From contig CAKSSZ010000002.1 of NCBI GenBank assembly GCA_934489915.1, positions 1 through 34,078 on the forward strand: 34,078 nt of DNA, in the 5' to 3' direction. This DNA comes from an uncultured Clostridia bacterium (GTDB lineage Bacteria > Bacillota > Clostridia > HGM11514). Each line of letters opens with the position of its first letter. The stretch's first letter is position 1. Made by a program: the position numbers and the translations under genes. Positions 14,809 to 22,669 of this stretch are shown piece by piece. Below the pieces are notes generated by a model. It worked only from the letters and a program-made list of their open reading frames with translations, made no database searches and was not told where the DNA came from.

Positions 14809-14853
14809 GAGCCGACTTTCCCCGAAGATTTCTCCGGGGAGGAAAGCCTGCTC
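14809..14853 (-). other. Intercistronic stem-loop between binding protein and permease genes
   Basis: An imperfect hairpin: GAGC (14809-14812) pairs with GCTC (14850-14853), and CTTTCC plus CCCG on the left pair with the CGGGG and GGAAAG on the right around small bulges. No long T-run follows, so it probably sets unequal expression or mRNA stability, as is common after ABC binding-protein genes. Confidence 0.5.
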
Positions 14854-14870
14854 CTCAGCCTTTTTCCTGT

Positions 14871-15698
14871 TTATTTTACCAGCAACAGCTCTCCCAGCTT
14901 ATACCGGTCTGCAATTTCCTTTAAGGTGCCGTCTGCCGCCAGTTCCTGAATGGCTGCATTTACCTTTTCCACCGTGTCGCTGCCCTTGCGGAAGGCTACT
15001 CCGTATTGGTCGTCGGTAAAGTCTTTATCAATCAGCACCAGATTTTTATAATCGGTGCCTTCTCCGATGGAACCAACCGCCATTACATAATCACCGATGA
15101 CTACGTCGGAAGTACCGGAAGCAACGTCCATCAAGCCGGTAGACTGTGCGTCCACTGCGGTAAAGGAGGCTTTAGAGAAAAATTCATTTTCCTCTGCCAG
15201 CGTTTCTCCGGTGGAGCCTTTTTCTGCTACAACAACGGCGCCGTCTACGCTCTCGGTGTATTTATCCTTGTTTTCGGATTTTACAATCATAACCTGCCGG
15301 TTTGCCATGTAAGGAATAGAAATTGCCATGTTTTCTTTTCTTTCATCCGTAATGGTCATGCCGTTCCAGATGCAGTCAATATTTTTTGCGTTTAATTCTA
15401 CTTCTTTGGTATCCCAGTTGATCTCTACAAATTCCGGTGTAACGCCCAGCTTTTCACAAACAGCTTTTGCAAATTCTGTTTCAAATCCGGTCAATTCGGA
15501 ACCTTCATAATAGTTCATCGGGGAAAAGAGGGTAATGCCGATGGTCAGTGTGCCCTTTTGAGAAATGTAATCCCAATCAGACGCCTGTGCCTTCGGTGTT
15601 GTGGCGGGGTCGATGCTCCCGTTAGAAGAGCCGCAGCCTGCAATCAGGGTTACGGAAAGCAGCATTGCCATACATACGATCAGTAATTTTTTGTTCAT
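14871..15698 (-). CDS. Amino acid ABC transporter substrate-binding lipoprotein
   Basis: A 275-residue family 3 solute-binding protein that captures an amino acid outside the cell and passes it to the permease. The lipobox LIAGC places the lipidated Cys at residue 22. The family core is clear: GTLTIGI, GFETEFAKAVCEKLG, WDTKEVELNAKNIDCIWNG (in part), and TDERKENMAIS, whose Arg usually binds the alpha-carboxylate. The ligand cannot be read from the sequence; cystine, glutamine or a general polar amino acid are all possible. First gene of the operon, with its own promoter. Confidence 0.9.
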   Translation of the reverse strand: MNKKLLIVCMAMLLSVTLIAGCGSSNGSIDPATTPKAQASDWDYISQKGTLTIGITLFSPMNYYEGSELTGFETEFAKAVCEKLGVTPEFVEINWDTKEVELNAKNIDCIWNGMTITDERKENMAISIPYMANRQVMIVKSENKDKYTESVDGAVVVAEKGSTGETLAEENEFFSKASFTAVDAQSTGLMDVASGTSDVVIGDYVMAVGSIGEGTDYKNLVLIDKDFTDDQYGVAFRKGSDTVEKVNAAIQELAADGTLKEIADRYKLGELLLVK

Positions 15699-15741
15699 TG
15701 TAACTCAACCTTTCTGTTTTGTTTTTTTTGATTACACTAAT

Positions 15742-15770
15742 ATATTACCACTTTACCGTAATAAAGTCAA
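15742..15770 (-). promoter_or_regulatory. Promoter of the amino acid ABC operon
   Basis: Minus-strand TTGACT (15770-15765), 17 bases, TAATAT (15747-15742), about 45 bp before the binding-protein start. Confidence 0.65.
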
Positions 15771-15820
15771 GTGTTTTTTTAAAATTTTTTGAAAAATTTT
15801 TTTAACCCCTGAAAAATCAG

Positions 15821-15853
15821 CAAAAAACAGCGGTGCAGAAGCTCTGCACCGCT
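15821..15853 (-). terminator. Terminator of the AI-2E-family gene
   Basis: AGCGGTGCAGA (15829-15839) pairs with TCTGCACCGCT (15843-15853); on the minus strand the stem is followed by GTTTTTTG. It ends the gene whose stop lies at 15867. Confidence 0.85.
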
Positions 15854-15866
15854 AGCCTTTACAATC

Positions 15867-16973
15867 TTACCCCTGTGACGCATTCATCTTACGGTCGTCC
15901 AGCCAATCCTCGATTAAAACCAATTTGATTGCCGCTATGACCGGAACACCCAAGAACATCCCGATTGCACCGAATAATCCGCCAAACACCGTTACCGAAA
16001 GCAATACCAGCAAAGGGCTGACCCCTACCGAATTGCTAATGATCTTCGGCTGCAGGACGTTAGAATCCAACTGCGCCATAATAAAGAGCGCCAGCACCAC
16101 CCAGATGGAGCGCAGCGGGCCGATGGTCAGTACGGAAACAATAAAAATAATCACCGTTGAAACAATCGGGCCGAAAAAGGGAATCATATTTCCGATTGCG
16201 GTAATGACACCCATCAGCGGCGCATAAGGAACCCGGAAGCAGGACAGCATGAGGAAGGTGCTGATCCCCATAATTAATGCGTCCAAAAACAGACCGGAAA
16301 AGTAGGAATAAAATACGCCAACCGTCTTTTGCACATACTTTACTGCCATCATCACCGGTTTAGAAGGGGTTTCAGTCAGAAAGATGCGGTAAAAGAAGGA
16401 TACAATCGCCTCTTTTTCTAAAATAATATAAATAGAAAAAATGACGCTCATAAACGCAGAAAGAAAATAATTCGCTACCCGGCTGACCAAACCGATGTAT
16501 TGGTTCAGGGTCGTCAAATTCAGTTTGCTGACCAGATTATCGTTGACAAATTTCATCAGATTCAAATTGGAGAACAGCTCATGTTCCTCCAAAAATTTAG
16601 ACAGCACACTGTAATACTTGGGAATGTTTGTCACAAAATCTTCAATGTTGGCATAAATAATAGGAACAATATATTTTACCGTAACAGCCAGGGCGCATAA
16701 AATCGCAGAATAAACCAACAGGGTGCTGATCCCCATGGAGTATCGCTTTACCGGCCGAAGCTTGCAGCTTTTTACCCACTGGTTGACCTTGCAAACCGGA
16801 CGGTACAGAAAAAAAGCAATTAAAATGCCGGCAAAAAAGGGCCCCATGGTGGATAATACTGTCCCAAATGCAGACCAAATGTCCTCAAAATTATTAATAA
16901 TTTTATAAGCAATAATTAAAATAATTCCAACCACCAAAATCCGACCGTGGCTGGTCAGCTTCCACTTATTCAT
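15867..16973 (-). CDS. AI-2E family transporter (PerM-like membrane protein)
   Basis: A 368-residue polytopic membrane protein of the AI-2E/PerM family (YdiK, YtvI, YubA relatives), a broad exporter/antiporter-like group. Family features are the N-terminal pair of spans with GPFFAGILIAFFLY, the long extracytoplasmic-type loop (about 95-150), and the C-terminal signature GNMIPFFGPIVST with QPKIISNSVGVSPLLVLLS (in part) and GVPVIAAIK. No substrate can be assigned; autoinducer-2 transport is only the family name. ATG 16973 is chosen because it lies just downstream of a perfect promoter and AAAGGCGG; an open frame extends to 17138 but runs through the promoter. Confidence 0.85.
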   Translation of the reverse strand: MNKWKLTSHGRILVVGIILIIAYKIINNFEDIWSAFGTVLSTMGPFFAGILIAFFLYRPVCKVNQWVKSCKLRPVKRYSMGISTLLVYSAILCALAVTVKYIVPIIYANIEDFVTNIPKYYSVLSKFLEEHELFSNLNLMKFVNDNLVSKLNLTTLNQYIGLVSRVANYFLSAFMSVIFSIYIILEKEAIVSFFYRIFLTETPSKPVMMAVKYVQKTVGVFYSYFSGLFLDALIMGISTFLMLSCFRVPYAPLMGVITAIGNMIPFFGPIVSTVIIFIVSVLTIGPLRSIWVVLALFIMAQLDSNVLQPKIISNSVGVSPLLVLLSVTVFGGLFGAIGMFLGVPVIAAIKLVLIEDWLDDRKMNASQG

Positions 16974-16997
16974 TTCGGCACCCGCCTTTCTCTTTTT

Positions 16998-17026
16998 ATT
17001 ATACCCGAGTTTTTCTGCTCTGTCAA
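16998..17026 (-). promoter_or_regulatory. Consensus sigma-A promoter of the AI-2E-family gene
   Basis: Minus-strand TTGACA (17026-17021), 17 bases, TATAAT (17003-16998). It stands back to back with the equally perfect hyd promoter 20 bp away. Confidence 0.85.
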
Positions 17027-17045
17027 GAAATGCAGCAGAAAAAAG

Positions 17046-17074
17046 TTGACAAAAAAGCTTCCTTATGGTATAAT
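17046..17074 (+). promoter_or_regulatory. Consensus sigma-A promoter of the hyd maturation operon
   Basis: TTGACA (17046-17051), 17 bases, TATAAT (17069-17074). Transcription would start near 17081, giving a leader of about 227 nt before the first start codon at 17308. Confidence 0.85.
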
Positions 17075-17080
17075 AAAAGT

Positions 17081-17199
17081 GTCCTGACGGGCGAGAAATT
17101 CTTTCCCGGAAGAAGCAGAAAATATTATGCCGCAGCAAAAGCCCTGCGGTGAAAATAAAACTGTTTCTGCACTCTTTCGGGGGTGCAGTTTATTTTTTT
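17081..17199 (+). ncRNA. Structured leader with attenuator architecture upstream of the hyd operon
   Basis: Three elements precede the terminator: a hairpin closed by CGGG/CCCG (17088-17108); a 7-bp stem GCAGAAA/TTTCTGC (17115-17121, 17164-17170); and, enclosed by it, CCGCAG/CTGCGG (17130-17135, 17144-17149). The right strand of the 7-bp stem shares 17167-17170 with the terminator stem, so the two cannot coexist. This is the layout of a transcription-attenuating riboswitch or protein-sensed leader. I do not recognise it as a known class. Confidence 0.5.
17167..17199 (+). terminator. Intrinsic terminator inside the hyd leader
   Basis: CTGCACTC (17167-17174) pairs with GGGTGCAG-type bases (17181-17188, including one T-G pair), followed by TTTATTTTTTT (17189-17199). 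It lies about 110 nt before the first start codon, so full-length hyd transcripts must read through it. Confidence 0.7.
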
Positions 17200-17223
17200 A
17201 CAAAAACGGACACAGAAGTATTT

Positions 17224-17260
17224 TTTCTCTTATCACGCCTTATTTTGCGGATAAGAGAAA
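17224..17260 (+). other. Second long hairpin in the hyd leader
   Basis: TTTCTCTTATC (17224-17234) and GATAAGAGAAA (17250-17260) are perfect 11-base arms, extended by CGC/GCG with one bulged A. No T-run follows. A 10-bp palindrome GCGCCGGCGC (17275-17284) lies between it and the ribosome binding site. Confidence 0.6.
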
Positions 17261-17307
17261 TGTTACAATCGTCGGCGCCGGCGCAAAGCGGCAGAAGGGA
17301 GAATGAA

Positions 17308-17577
17308 ATGAACCAACGAGTTGCATTAATCGGTATTATTGTGGAGGACAACTCTTCCGTGGAGCGGATGAATGAAATTTTGCATGAATACAGCGCTGTT
17401 ATCATCGGGCGCATGGGCTTGCCCTATCCGAAAAAGAACATTTCCATTATCAGCATTGCGGTGGACGCACTGCCGGATCAGATCAGCGCCCTGGCAGGGA
17501 AAATCGGAAGGCTGAACGGCGTCAGTGCCAAGGCAGTTTATTCAAAAACGGAAGGAGCAAAGGAAAATGAAATATGA
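17308..17577 (+). CDS. TM1266-family iron-only hydrogenase system regulator
   Basis: An 89-residue protein of the TM1266 family, small ACT-like/ferredoxin-fold proteins encoded next to hydEFG genes and annotated as putative hydrogenase-system regulators. The pattern RVALIGIIVEDNSSVERMNEIL, a central GRMGLPY, then ISIISIAVDALPDQISALAGKIGRLNGV (each quoted in part) is characteristic. AAGGGAG precedes ATG 17308. Its stop lies 11 nt inside hydG, so the two are translationally coupled. The open frame upstream to 17149 would translate the terminator region and is rejected as the start. The molecular role is not established. Confidence 0.85.
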   Translation: MNQRVALIGIIVEDNSSVERMNEILHEYSAVIIGRMGLPYPKKNISIISIAVDALPDQISALAGKIGRLNGVSAKAVYSKTEGAKENEI

Positions 17578-18988
17578 TCCGAAATCCAAACACGCAGAGG
17601 AATTTATCAATCATGAAGAAGTGCTGGAAACGCTGCAATATGCAGAGCAAAATAAACATAATGAAGCGTTGATTACGCAAATTTTAGAAAAAGCCCGCAG
17701 CTATAAGGGCTTGTCCCACCGGGAAGCGGCTGTTTTGCTGGATTGCGATATTCCGGAAAAAAATAAAGAAATTGAAGCGCTGGCTGCGCAAATTAAGCAG
17801 GATTTTTACGGTAACCGAATTGTCATGTTTGCTCCTCTTTATTTGTCTAATTATTGTGTTAACGGCTGTGTTTATTGTCCGTATCACTTGAAAAATAAGC
17901 ATATTGCCCGGAAAAAGCTGACCCAGGAGGAGATCCGCCGGGAGGTGATTGCTCTGCAGGATATGGGGCATAAACGCCTTGCCATTGAAGCGGGGGAAGA
18001 TCCGGTTAATAATCCGATTGAATATATTCTGGATTGCATTAAAACCATTTACAGTATTCACCACAAAAACGGTGATATCCGGCGGGTGAATGTGAATATT
18101 GCCGCTACCACCGTGGAAAATTACAGGAAGCTAAAGGAAGCGGGAATCGGCACCTACATTCTGTTCCAGGAAACGTATCACAAGGACAGCTATGAGGCCT
18201 TGCACCCAACCGGTCCCAAGCACAATTATTGCTATCATACCGAGGCGATGGACCGAGCCATGGAAGGCGGGATTGACGATGTAGGGCTGGGGGTGTTGTT
18301 CGGCCTGGAGCTGTACCGTTATGAATTTGCCGCCCTGCTGATGCACGCAGAGCATCTGGAAGCGGCATTCGGCGTCGGCCCCCATACCATCAGCGTTCCC
18401 CGGATCAAACGGGCGGACGATATTGATCCTTCTGCCTTTGACAATGGAATTAATGACGACATTTTTGCAAAGCTGATTGCCTGTATTCGTATTGCAGTTC
18501 CCTACACGGGTATGATCATTTCTACACGGGAGTCCAAAGCCTGTCGGGAGAGGGTGCTGCATTTAGGCATTTCCCAAATCAGCGGCGCTTCCCGCACCAG
18601 CGTAGGCGGATATGCGGAGCCGGAACCGGAAGAGGAAAATTCCGCTCAGTTTGATGTCAGCGATAACCGCACCTTGGATGAGGTAGTACGCTGGCTGATG
18701 GAAATGGGAGACATCCCCTCCTTCTGCACGGCCTGTTATCGGGAAGGTCGGACGGGCGACCGGTTTATGTCTCTTTGTAAAAACGGACAAATTTTAAACT
18801 GCTGTCATCCCAATGCGCTGATGACCTTAAAGGAATATTTGGAGGATTATGCCACAGAGCCTACCAGGCAGCTGGGCAATGCCTTGATCATCCGGGAAAT
18901 TGAGCGAATTCCCAACCCAAAGGTCAAAGAAATTGTGCAAAAAAATTTATCAGCCATTGAAAACGGCAGCCGGGATTTTAGGTTTTAA
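17567..18988 (+). CDS. hydG: [FeFe]-hydrogenase maturase HydG (tyrosine lyase, radical SAM)
   Basis: Radical SAM enzyme that splits tyrosine to p-cresol and dehydroglycine, yielding the CO and CN ligands of the H-cluster as an Fe(CO)2CN synthon. The radical SAM cluster ligands are Cys97, Cys101, Cys104 (CVNGCVYC). The second, C-terminal cluster has the diagnostic CX2CX22C: Cys387, Cys390, Cys413. The fold matches ThiH/HydG throughout (QDMGHKRLAIEAGEDP, LHPTGPKHNYCYH). At 473 residues it is full length. ATG 17567 is chosen for AAAGGA just upstream and for the conserved N-terminus; it overlaps the preceding gene by 11 nt. hydF follows 15 nt later. Confidence 0.96.
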   Translation: MKYDPKSKHAEEFINHEEVLETLQYAEQNKHNEALITQILEKARSYKGLSHREAAVLLDCDIPEKNKEIEALAAQIKQDFYGNRIVMFAPLYLSNYCVNGCVYCPYHLKNKHIARKKLTQEEIRREVIALQDMGHKRLAIEAGEDPVNNPIEYILDCIKTIYSIHHKNGDIRRVNVNIAATTVENYRKLKEAGIGTYILFQETYHKDSYEALHPTGPKHNYCYHTEAMDRAMEGGIDDVGLGVLFGLELYRYEFAALLMHAEHLEAAFGVGPHTISVPRIKRADDIDPSAFDNGINDDIFAKLIACIRIAVPYTGMIISTRESKACRERVLHLGISQISGASRTSVGGYAEPEPEEENSAQFDVSDNRTLDEVVRWLMEMGDIPSFCTACYREGRTGDRFMSLCKNGQILNCCHPNALMTLKEYLEDYATEPTRQLGNALIIREIERIPNPKVKEIVQKNLSAIENGSRDFRF

Positions 18989-19003
18989 AAAGGAGGAAAA
19001 CAC

Positions 19004-20200
19004 ATGGGACTCAATGATACGGTGTCTGCCGATCGGGTACACATTGCGTTTTTCGGAAAGCGGAACGCCGGGAAATCCAGCGTCATTAATGCTGTAACCG
19101 GGCAGCAGCTTTCTGTAGTTTCTCCCGTAGCCGGCACCACAACCGACCCGGTTTACAAAGCGATGGAGCTGCTGCCGTTGGGGCCGGTGGTGTTGATTGA
19201 TACCGCAGGGCTGGATGACGGCGGAGCCTTAGGGGCGCTTCGGGTTAAAAAAACGCAGCAGATATTGCAAAAAACAGATCTTGCCATTTTAGTCATTGAC
19301 GCCGCCTTGGGGAAAACCCGGCAGGAGGAAGACTGGATCAAGGCCTTTGAAAAGCGGAACATTCCGTTCCTAACTGTTTATAATAAAGCGGATCTTTGTC
19401 AGATGCCCACCTTGCAGGAAGGTGAGCTTGCGGTCAGTGCCGTAACGGGAGACGGCATTCATGCCTTAAAGGAAGCCATTGCCGCATTGGGAAAGCCGGC
19501 GTCTGAAAAAGCTTTGCTGGACGGCGTCATCGGCGCAGGAGAGCTTGCGGTTTTGGTTACTCCCATTGATTCTGCTGCCCCTAAAGGACGGTTAATCCTG
19601 CCCCAGCAGCAAACCATCCGTGCATTGCTGGATCTGGGGGCTATGGCAATGGTGGTGAAGGAAACGGAGCTTACGGGAGCGCTTGCGTCTTTGCGCGAGC
19701 CGCCAAAATTGGTGATTACGGACAGTCAGGCTTTTCACCAGGTATCCTCCCAAACGCCGGCGGAGGTGTGGCTCACCTCTTTTTCCATTTTATTTGCCCG
19801 TCAAAGGGGCGATTTGGGCTTGGTAATAGAAGGGGTCAAAGCGCTGGATTCCTTGCAGGAGGGGGATGGGATTTTGATTGCAGAGGGCTGCACCCATCAC
19901 CGTCAATGTGATGATATCGGCACGGTAAAGCTCCCCCGGTGGATTAGAAAATACACCGGCAGGGAACCGGTCTTTACTTTTTCCTCCGGGCGGGATTTTC
20001 CGGAGGATTTGTCCGCCTTTCATATGGTGATTCACTGCGGCGGATGTATGCTGAACCCGCGGGAGATTCAATCCCGGCAGGGGCGGGCGCAAGCGGCTCG
20101 AGTTCCCATTACCAATTACGGGATTGCCATTGCTTATATGAACGGAATTCTGCAGCGCAGCCTGCAGCCTTTCCCGGAGCTGGCAAGTATGCTTTCTTAA
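19004..20200 (+). CDS. hydF: [FeFe]-hydrogenase maturation GTPase HydF
   Basis: Scaffold GTPase on which the 2Fe subcluster is finished and handed to the hydrogenase. The G domain has the P-loop GKRNAGKS (18-25), GTTTDPV (switch I), DTAGLDD and NKADL. A dimerisation region follows, then the iron-sulfur motif CxHX45HCxxC: Cys296, His298, His344, Cys345, Cys348, exactly within the family spacing. 398 residues is normal. AAAAGGAGG precedes ATG 19004. Third gene of the operon after the TM1266-like gene and hydG; no structural hydrogenase follows. Confidence 0.96.
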   Translation: MGLNDTVSADRVHIAFFGKRNAGKSSVINAVTGQQLSVVSPVAGTTTDPVYKAMELLPLGPVVLIDTAGLDDGGALGALRVKKTQQILQKTDLAILVIDAALGKTRQEEDWIKAFEKRNIPFLTVYNKADLCQMPTLQEGELAVSAVTGDGIHALKEAIAALGKPASEKALLDGVIGAGELAVLVTPIDSAAPKGRLILPQQQTIRALLDLGAMAMVVKETELTGALASLREPPKLVITDSQAFHQVSSQTPAEVWLTSFSILFARQRGDLGLVIEGVKALDSLQEGDGILIAEGCTHHRQCDDIGTVKLPRWIRKYTGREPVFTFSSGRDFPEDLSAFHMVIHCGGCMLNPREIQSRQGRAQAARVPITNYGIAIAYMNGILQRSLQPFPELASMLS

Positions 20201-20215
20201 CAAGGAGGTTGTGTC

Positions 20216-20731
20216 GTGAGGCTGACCAAGGATTTTTATCTGCGTCCGGCAGAAGAAGCAGCCCCTGCGCTTTTGGGAAAGCTTCTTTGCGCCGAACAAA
20301 ACGGAATGGTTCTTCGCCGAAGAATTGTGGAAACGGAATGTTACCAAGGGGAGGAGGACACCGCCTGCCATGCCCACAGGGGGAGGACGCCCCGTACCTC
20401 TGTTTTATATGAGGAGGGGGGCTTGGCATACTTGTATTTATGCTACGGGATACACCATTTATTGAATGTGGTAACGGGTTCTGAGGGACATCCGCAGGCG
20501 GTGCTGATCCGTGGAATTGAGGGGGCAATCGGCCCGGGCAGGGTGACCAAATCAATGGGAATTACCACTGCGCTTAATCGGGAAGACTTATGTACCTCAC
20601 GCCGGCTGTGGTTGGAGGATGACGGCGCCCCCGCCCCTGTCTTTACCGTTGCCCCCCGTGTGGGCATTGGGTATGCAGACCCCAAAGATCAGGAGCGGTT
20701 ATGGCGGTTTATTGCGGATGTCTCTTCTTAA
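20216..20731 (+). CDS. DNA-3-methyladenine (alkyladenine) glycosylase, AAG family
   Basis: Base-excision repair enzyme that removes alkylated purines such as 3-methyladenine and hypoxanthine. The AAG/MPG fold is shown by DFYLRPAEEAAPALLGKLL, RRIVETECY (with the water-activating Glu), TACHAHRGRTPRTSVLYEEG (part), YLYLCYGIHHLLNVV and GPGRVTKSMGI. At 171 residues it is shorter than the usual ~200, the loss being in the loops before APRVGIGYA. Start GTG 20216 follows AAGGAGGT. It begins 15 nt after hydF and ends at a terminator, so it rides on the hyd transcript despite its unrelated role. Confidence 0.9.
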   Translation: MRLTKDFYLRPAEEAAPALLGKLLCAEQNGMVLRRRIVETECYQGEEDTACHAHRGRTPRTSVLYEEGGLAYLYLCYGIHHLLNVVTGSEGHPQAVLIRGIEGAIGPGRVTKSMGITTALNREDLCTSRRLWLEDDGAPAPVFTVAPRVGIGYADPKDQERLWRFIADVSS

Positions 20732-20734
20732 ATA

Positions 20735-20778
20735 AAAAACGGGCAAGCTTGCAGGAAAAAGCAAGCTTGCCCGTTTTT
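20735..20778. terminator. Bidirectional terminator between the hyd operon and mrnC
   Basis: Perfect 18-base arms (20735-20752 and 20761-20778; core ACGGGCAAGCTTGC) around an 8-base loop, with A5 before and T5 after, so it serves both converging transcripts. Confidence 0.9.
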
Positions 20779-20783
20779 CAATT

Positions 20784-21230
20784 TCATTTTTCTGCCGATT
20801 CCGGATGAATTCCCTGTTCCAGGATATCCACTGCTTTTTGCAGCAGTTCATCCAGACGTTCTTTGTCTTTTTGTAAATATAAATACCCTACTAAAGCTTC
20901 AAATCCGGTTGCCTGATGGTAGTCTTTCACCTCGGCGTGCTTGGCAACCGTTCCCGGCTTGGCGTTTCTGCCCCGCTTATAAATCCGCAGCTCCTCTTCG
21001 CTCAGTTCCGGTGCTAATGTCTGTATCGCCTTGCTTTGGGCCTCTGCTTTTACATATCCGGTTGCCGCCTTGTGCAGCTGATGCACCGGAAAGCTCCCCC
21101 GGCTGATCAGCAGGGAACGAATGTATACTTCATAAACAGCGTCCCCGATATAAGCAAGCACCAGGGGGGAATGCTCTGCCGGAGATTTCCCGCCGCAATC
21201 CTGCGGCATGCTTGTTATTCTCTTCTCCAT
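20784..21230 (-). CDS. mrnC: Mini-ribonuclease III (MrnC)
   Basis: A dimeric RNase III catalytic domain without the double-strand RNA-binding domain; it trims 23S rRNA precursor ends in Bacillota. The catalytic signature is AYIGDAVYEVYIR (Asp30 if started at 21230), followed by RGRNAK and DYHQATGFEALVGYLYL with the second acidic site. 148 residues is the family size. It overlaps the cysS end by 16 nt if started at ATG 21230. ATG 21209, with GGAGAAGAG upstream and just past the cysS stop, is an equally good start. The cysS-mrnC order is conserved in Bacillota. Confidence 0.92.
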   Translation of the reverse strand: MEKRITSMPQDCGGKSPAEHSPLVLAYIGDAVYEVYIRSLLISRGSFPVHQLHKAATGYVKAEAQSKAIQTLAPELSEEELRIYKRGRNAKPGTVAKHAEVKDYHQATGFEALVGYLYLQKDKERLDELLQKAVDILEQGIHPESAEK

Positions 21231-22609
21231 TTGACCCCCTGAGGCGTATCCTCCAGCACAATGCCCTGTTCCTTCAGTTCGTCACGGATCCGGTCGGCCT
21301 CTGCAAAATTTTTCGCCGCTCTTGCTGCCTGCCGCTGTTCAATCAATGCGGCAATTTCTTCTTCTAAGCCCTTTTCCTGCTTTTGCTCAAACAGACCGAG
21401 TACTGCGGAAAAAGAAGAAAACAAATCCAGGAAATGCTGAATGAATTGATGAGAGTGAGGGCGCCCGTCATTTACCACGGTGTTTATGTCACGCACCATA
21501 TCAAAAATAACAGATAAGGCGTCTGCCGTGTTTAAATCGTCATCCATAGCACGGCAAAATTGAGCGGTATAGTCGGTTTTCATCAATTCTTCTTCCCGGG
21601 CGGTTAAGGGAGCGTCTTCCCCTTGAAGTAAAAATTTTAACTGGTCAATGCAGGTGGTGATCCGCTCCAAAGAAGTTTTTGCCTGCTGCATTAAATCCTT
21701 GCTGAAATTAATGGGGCTTCTGTAATGGGCGCTGAGCATAAACATTCTCATGACAGGGTAATCAAATTCTTTGGTTATTTCCCGCACGGTGAAAAAGTTC
21801 CCCAGAGATTTTGACATTTTTTTATGGTCAATATTGATGTAGCCGTTGTGCATCCAATAATGGGCAAACGGAACCCCGTTGCAGCATTCGCTTTGAGCAA
21901 TTTCATTTTCATGATGGGGGAAAATCAAATCCCGGCCGCCGCAGTGAATATCAATGGTTTTGCCCAAATATTGATTTGCCATGACGGAGCATTCAATATG
22001 CCATCCCGGCCGACCCATGCCCCAGGGGCTTTCCCAGGCGGGTTCTCCTTCTTTTTGCTTTTTCCACAGGGCAAAATCCATAGCGTCTTCTTTTCTTTCG
22101 TCCACGCTGATTCTTGCGCCTGCCTCCAGCTCCTCCAAAGGCTGATGGGACAGCTTTCCGTATTCCCGAAATGCTTTGGTATGGAAATATACATCTCCGT
22201 CCCGCTCATACGCATACCCTTTGTCAATTAAGGTTTGTATCATTTGAATCATTTGCGGGATATGCCGGGTGGCTCTGGGGTGAACCGAAGCCGGACGGAT
22301 CCCCAGCCCTTCCGCATCCTTTTTATATTCTTCAATAAAACGATCTCCCAGCTCCTCTACGGTAATTCCTTCCCGATTGGCACGTTGAATCATTTTATCG
22401 TCAATATCCGTAAAGTTTTGTACAAAGGTCACCTCGTTCCCCAAAAACTCCAGGTAACGGCGCAGAGTATCAAAAATAATAAAGGGACGGGCATTTCCAA
22501 TATGAAAGTAGTCATAAACCGTCGGTCCGCAGGCATAAATGCTCACTTTGCCCGGCGTTATGGGAACAAACTCTTCCTTTTTTCCGGTCAATGTATTAAA
22601 AATTTTCAT
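21215..22609 (-). CDS. cysS: Cysteinyl-tRNA synthetase
   Basis: Class I aminoacyl-tRNA synthetase that charges tRNA-Cys. Seen in order: zinc ligand Cys in YACGPTVYD, the HIGH-type motif HIGN, ECSVM and IHCGGRDLIFPHHENE (further zinc ligands), and KMSKSLGN. The C-terminal anticodon-binding region ends in the usual ADRIRDELKEQGIVLEDTP region. Start: GGAGG lies one base before ATG 22615 but seven before ATG 22609, so 22609 is preferred, giving 464 residues. The predicted leader is about 16 nt, leaving no room for a T-box. Confidence 0.95.
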   Translation of the reverse strand: MKIFNTLTGKKEEFVPITPGKVSIYACGPTVYDYFHIGNARPFIIFDTLRRYLEFLGNEVTFVQNFTDIDDKMIQRANREGITVEELGDRFIEEYKKDAEGLGIRPASVHPRATRHIPQMIQMIQTLIDKGYAYERDGDVYFHTKAFREYGKLSHQPLEELEAGARISVDERKEDAMDFALWKKQKEGEPAWESPWGMGRPGWHIECSVMANQYLGKTIDIHCGGRDLIFPHHENEIAQSECCNGVPFAHYWMHNGYINIDHKKMSKSLGNFFTVREITKEFDYPVMRMFMLSAHYRSPINFSKDLMQQAKTSLERITTCIDQLKFLLQGEDAPLTAREEELMKTDYTAQFCRAMDDDLNTADALSVIFDMVRDINTVVNDGRPHSHQFIQHFLDLFSSFSAVLGLFEQKQEKGLEEEIAALIEQRQAARAAKNFAEADRIRDELKEQGIVLEDTPQGVKWRRE

Positions 22610-22631
22610 GGTCATTCCTCCTCACCTTTTT

Positions 22632-22660
22632 ATTTTACCAGCTTTTTTGGAAAAAGTCAA
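22632..22660 (-). promoter_or_regulatory. Promoter of cysS-mrnC
   Basis: Minus-strand TTGACT (22660-22655), 17 bases, TAAAAT (22637-22632). Confidence 0.65.
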
Positions 22661-22669
22661 TTTTGACTT
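22654..22669. promoter_or_regulatory. Palindrome carrying the -35 of the divergent cysS and lrp promoters
   Basis: AAGTCAA (22654-22660) and TTGACTT (22663-22669) form a perfect 7+2+7 inverted repeat. The cysS -35 is its left arm and the lrp-like -35 (22668-22673) starts at its right edge, so a protein bound here would affect both genes. It may also be only two facing -35 boxes. Confidence 0.45.

Noticed and set aside
16974..17138. N-terminal extension of the AI-2E-family protein
   Set aside because: The extension runs through a perfect promoter for the same gene and one for the divergent operon, and adds no family sequence.
17081..17200. Assignment of the hyd leader to a known riboswitch class (TPP, FMN, cobalamin, Moco, SAM, THF, ZTP, fluoride, glycine, purine)
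   Set aside because: The conserved core sequences I know for these classes are not present. This was judged by eye only.
17149..17307. N-terminal extension of the TM1266-like protein to 17149
   Set aside because: It would translate the leader terminator and hairpin; the family begins at the residue encoded at 17308, where a ribosome binding site is present.
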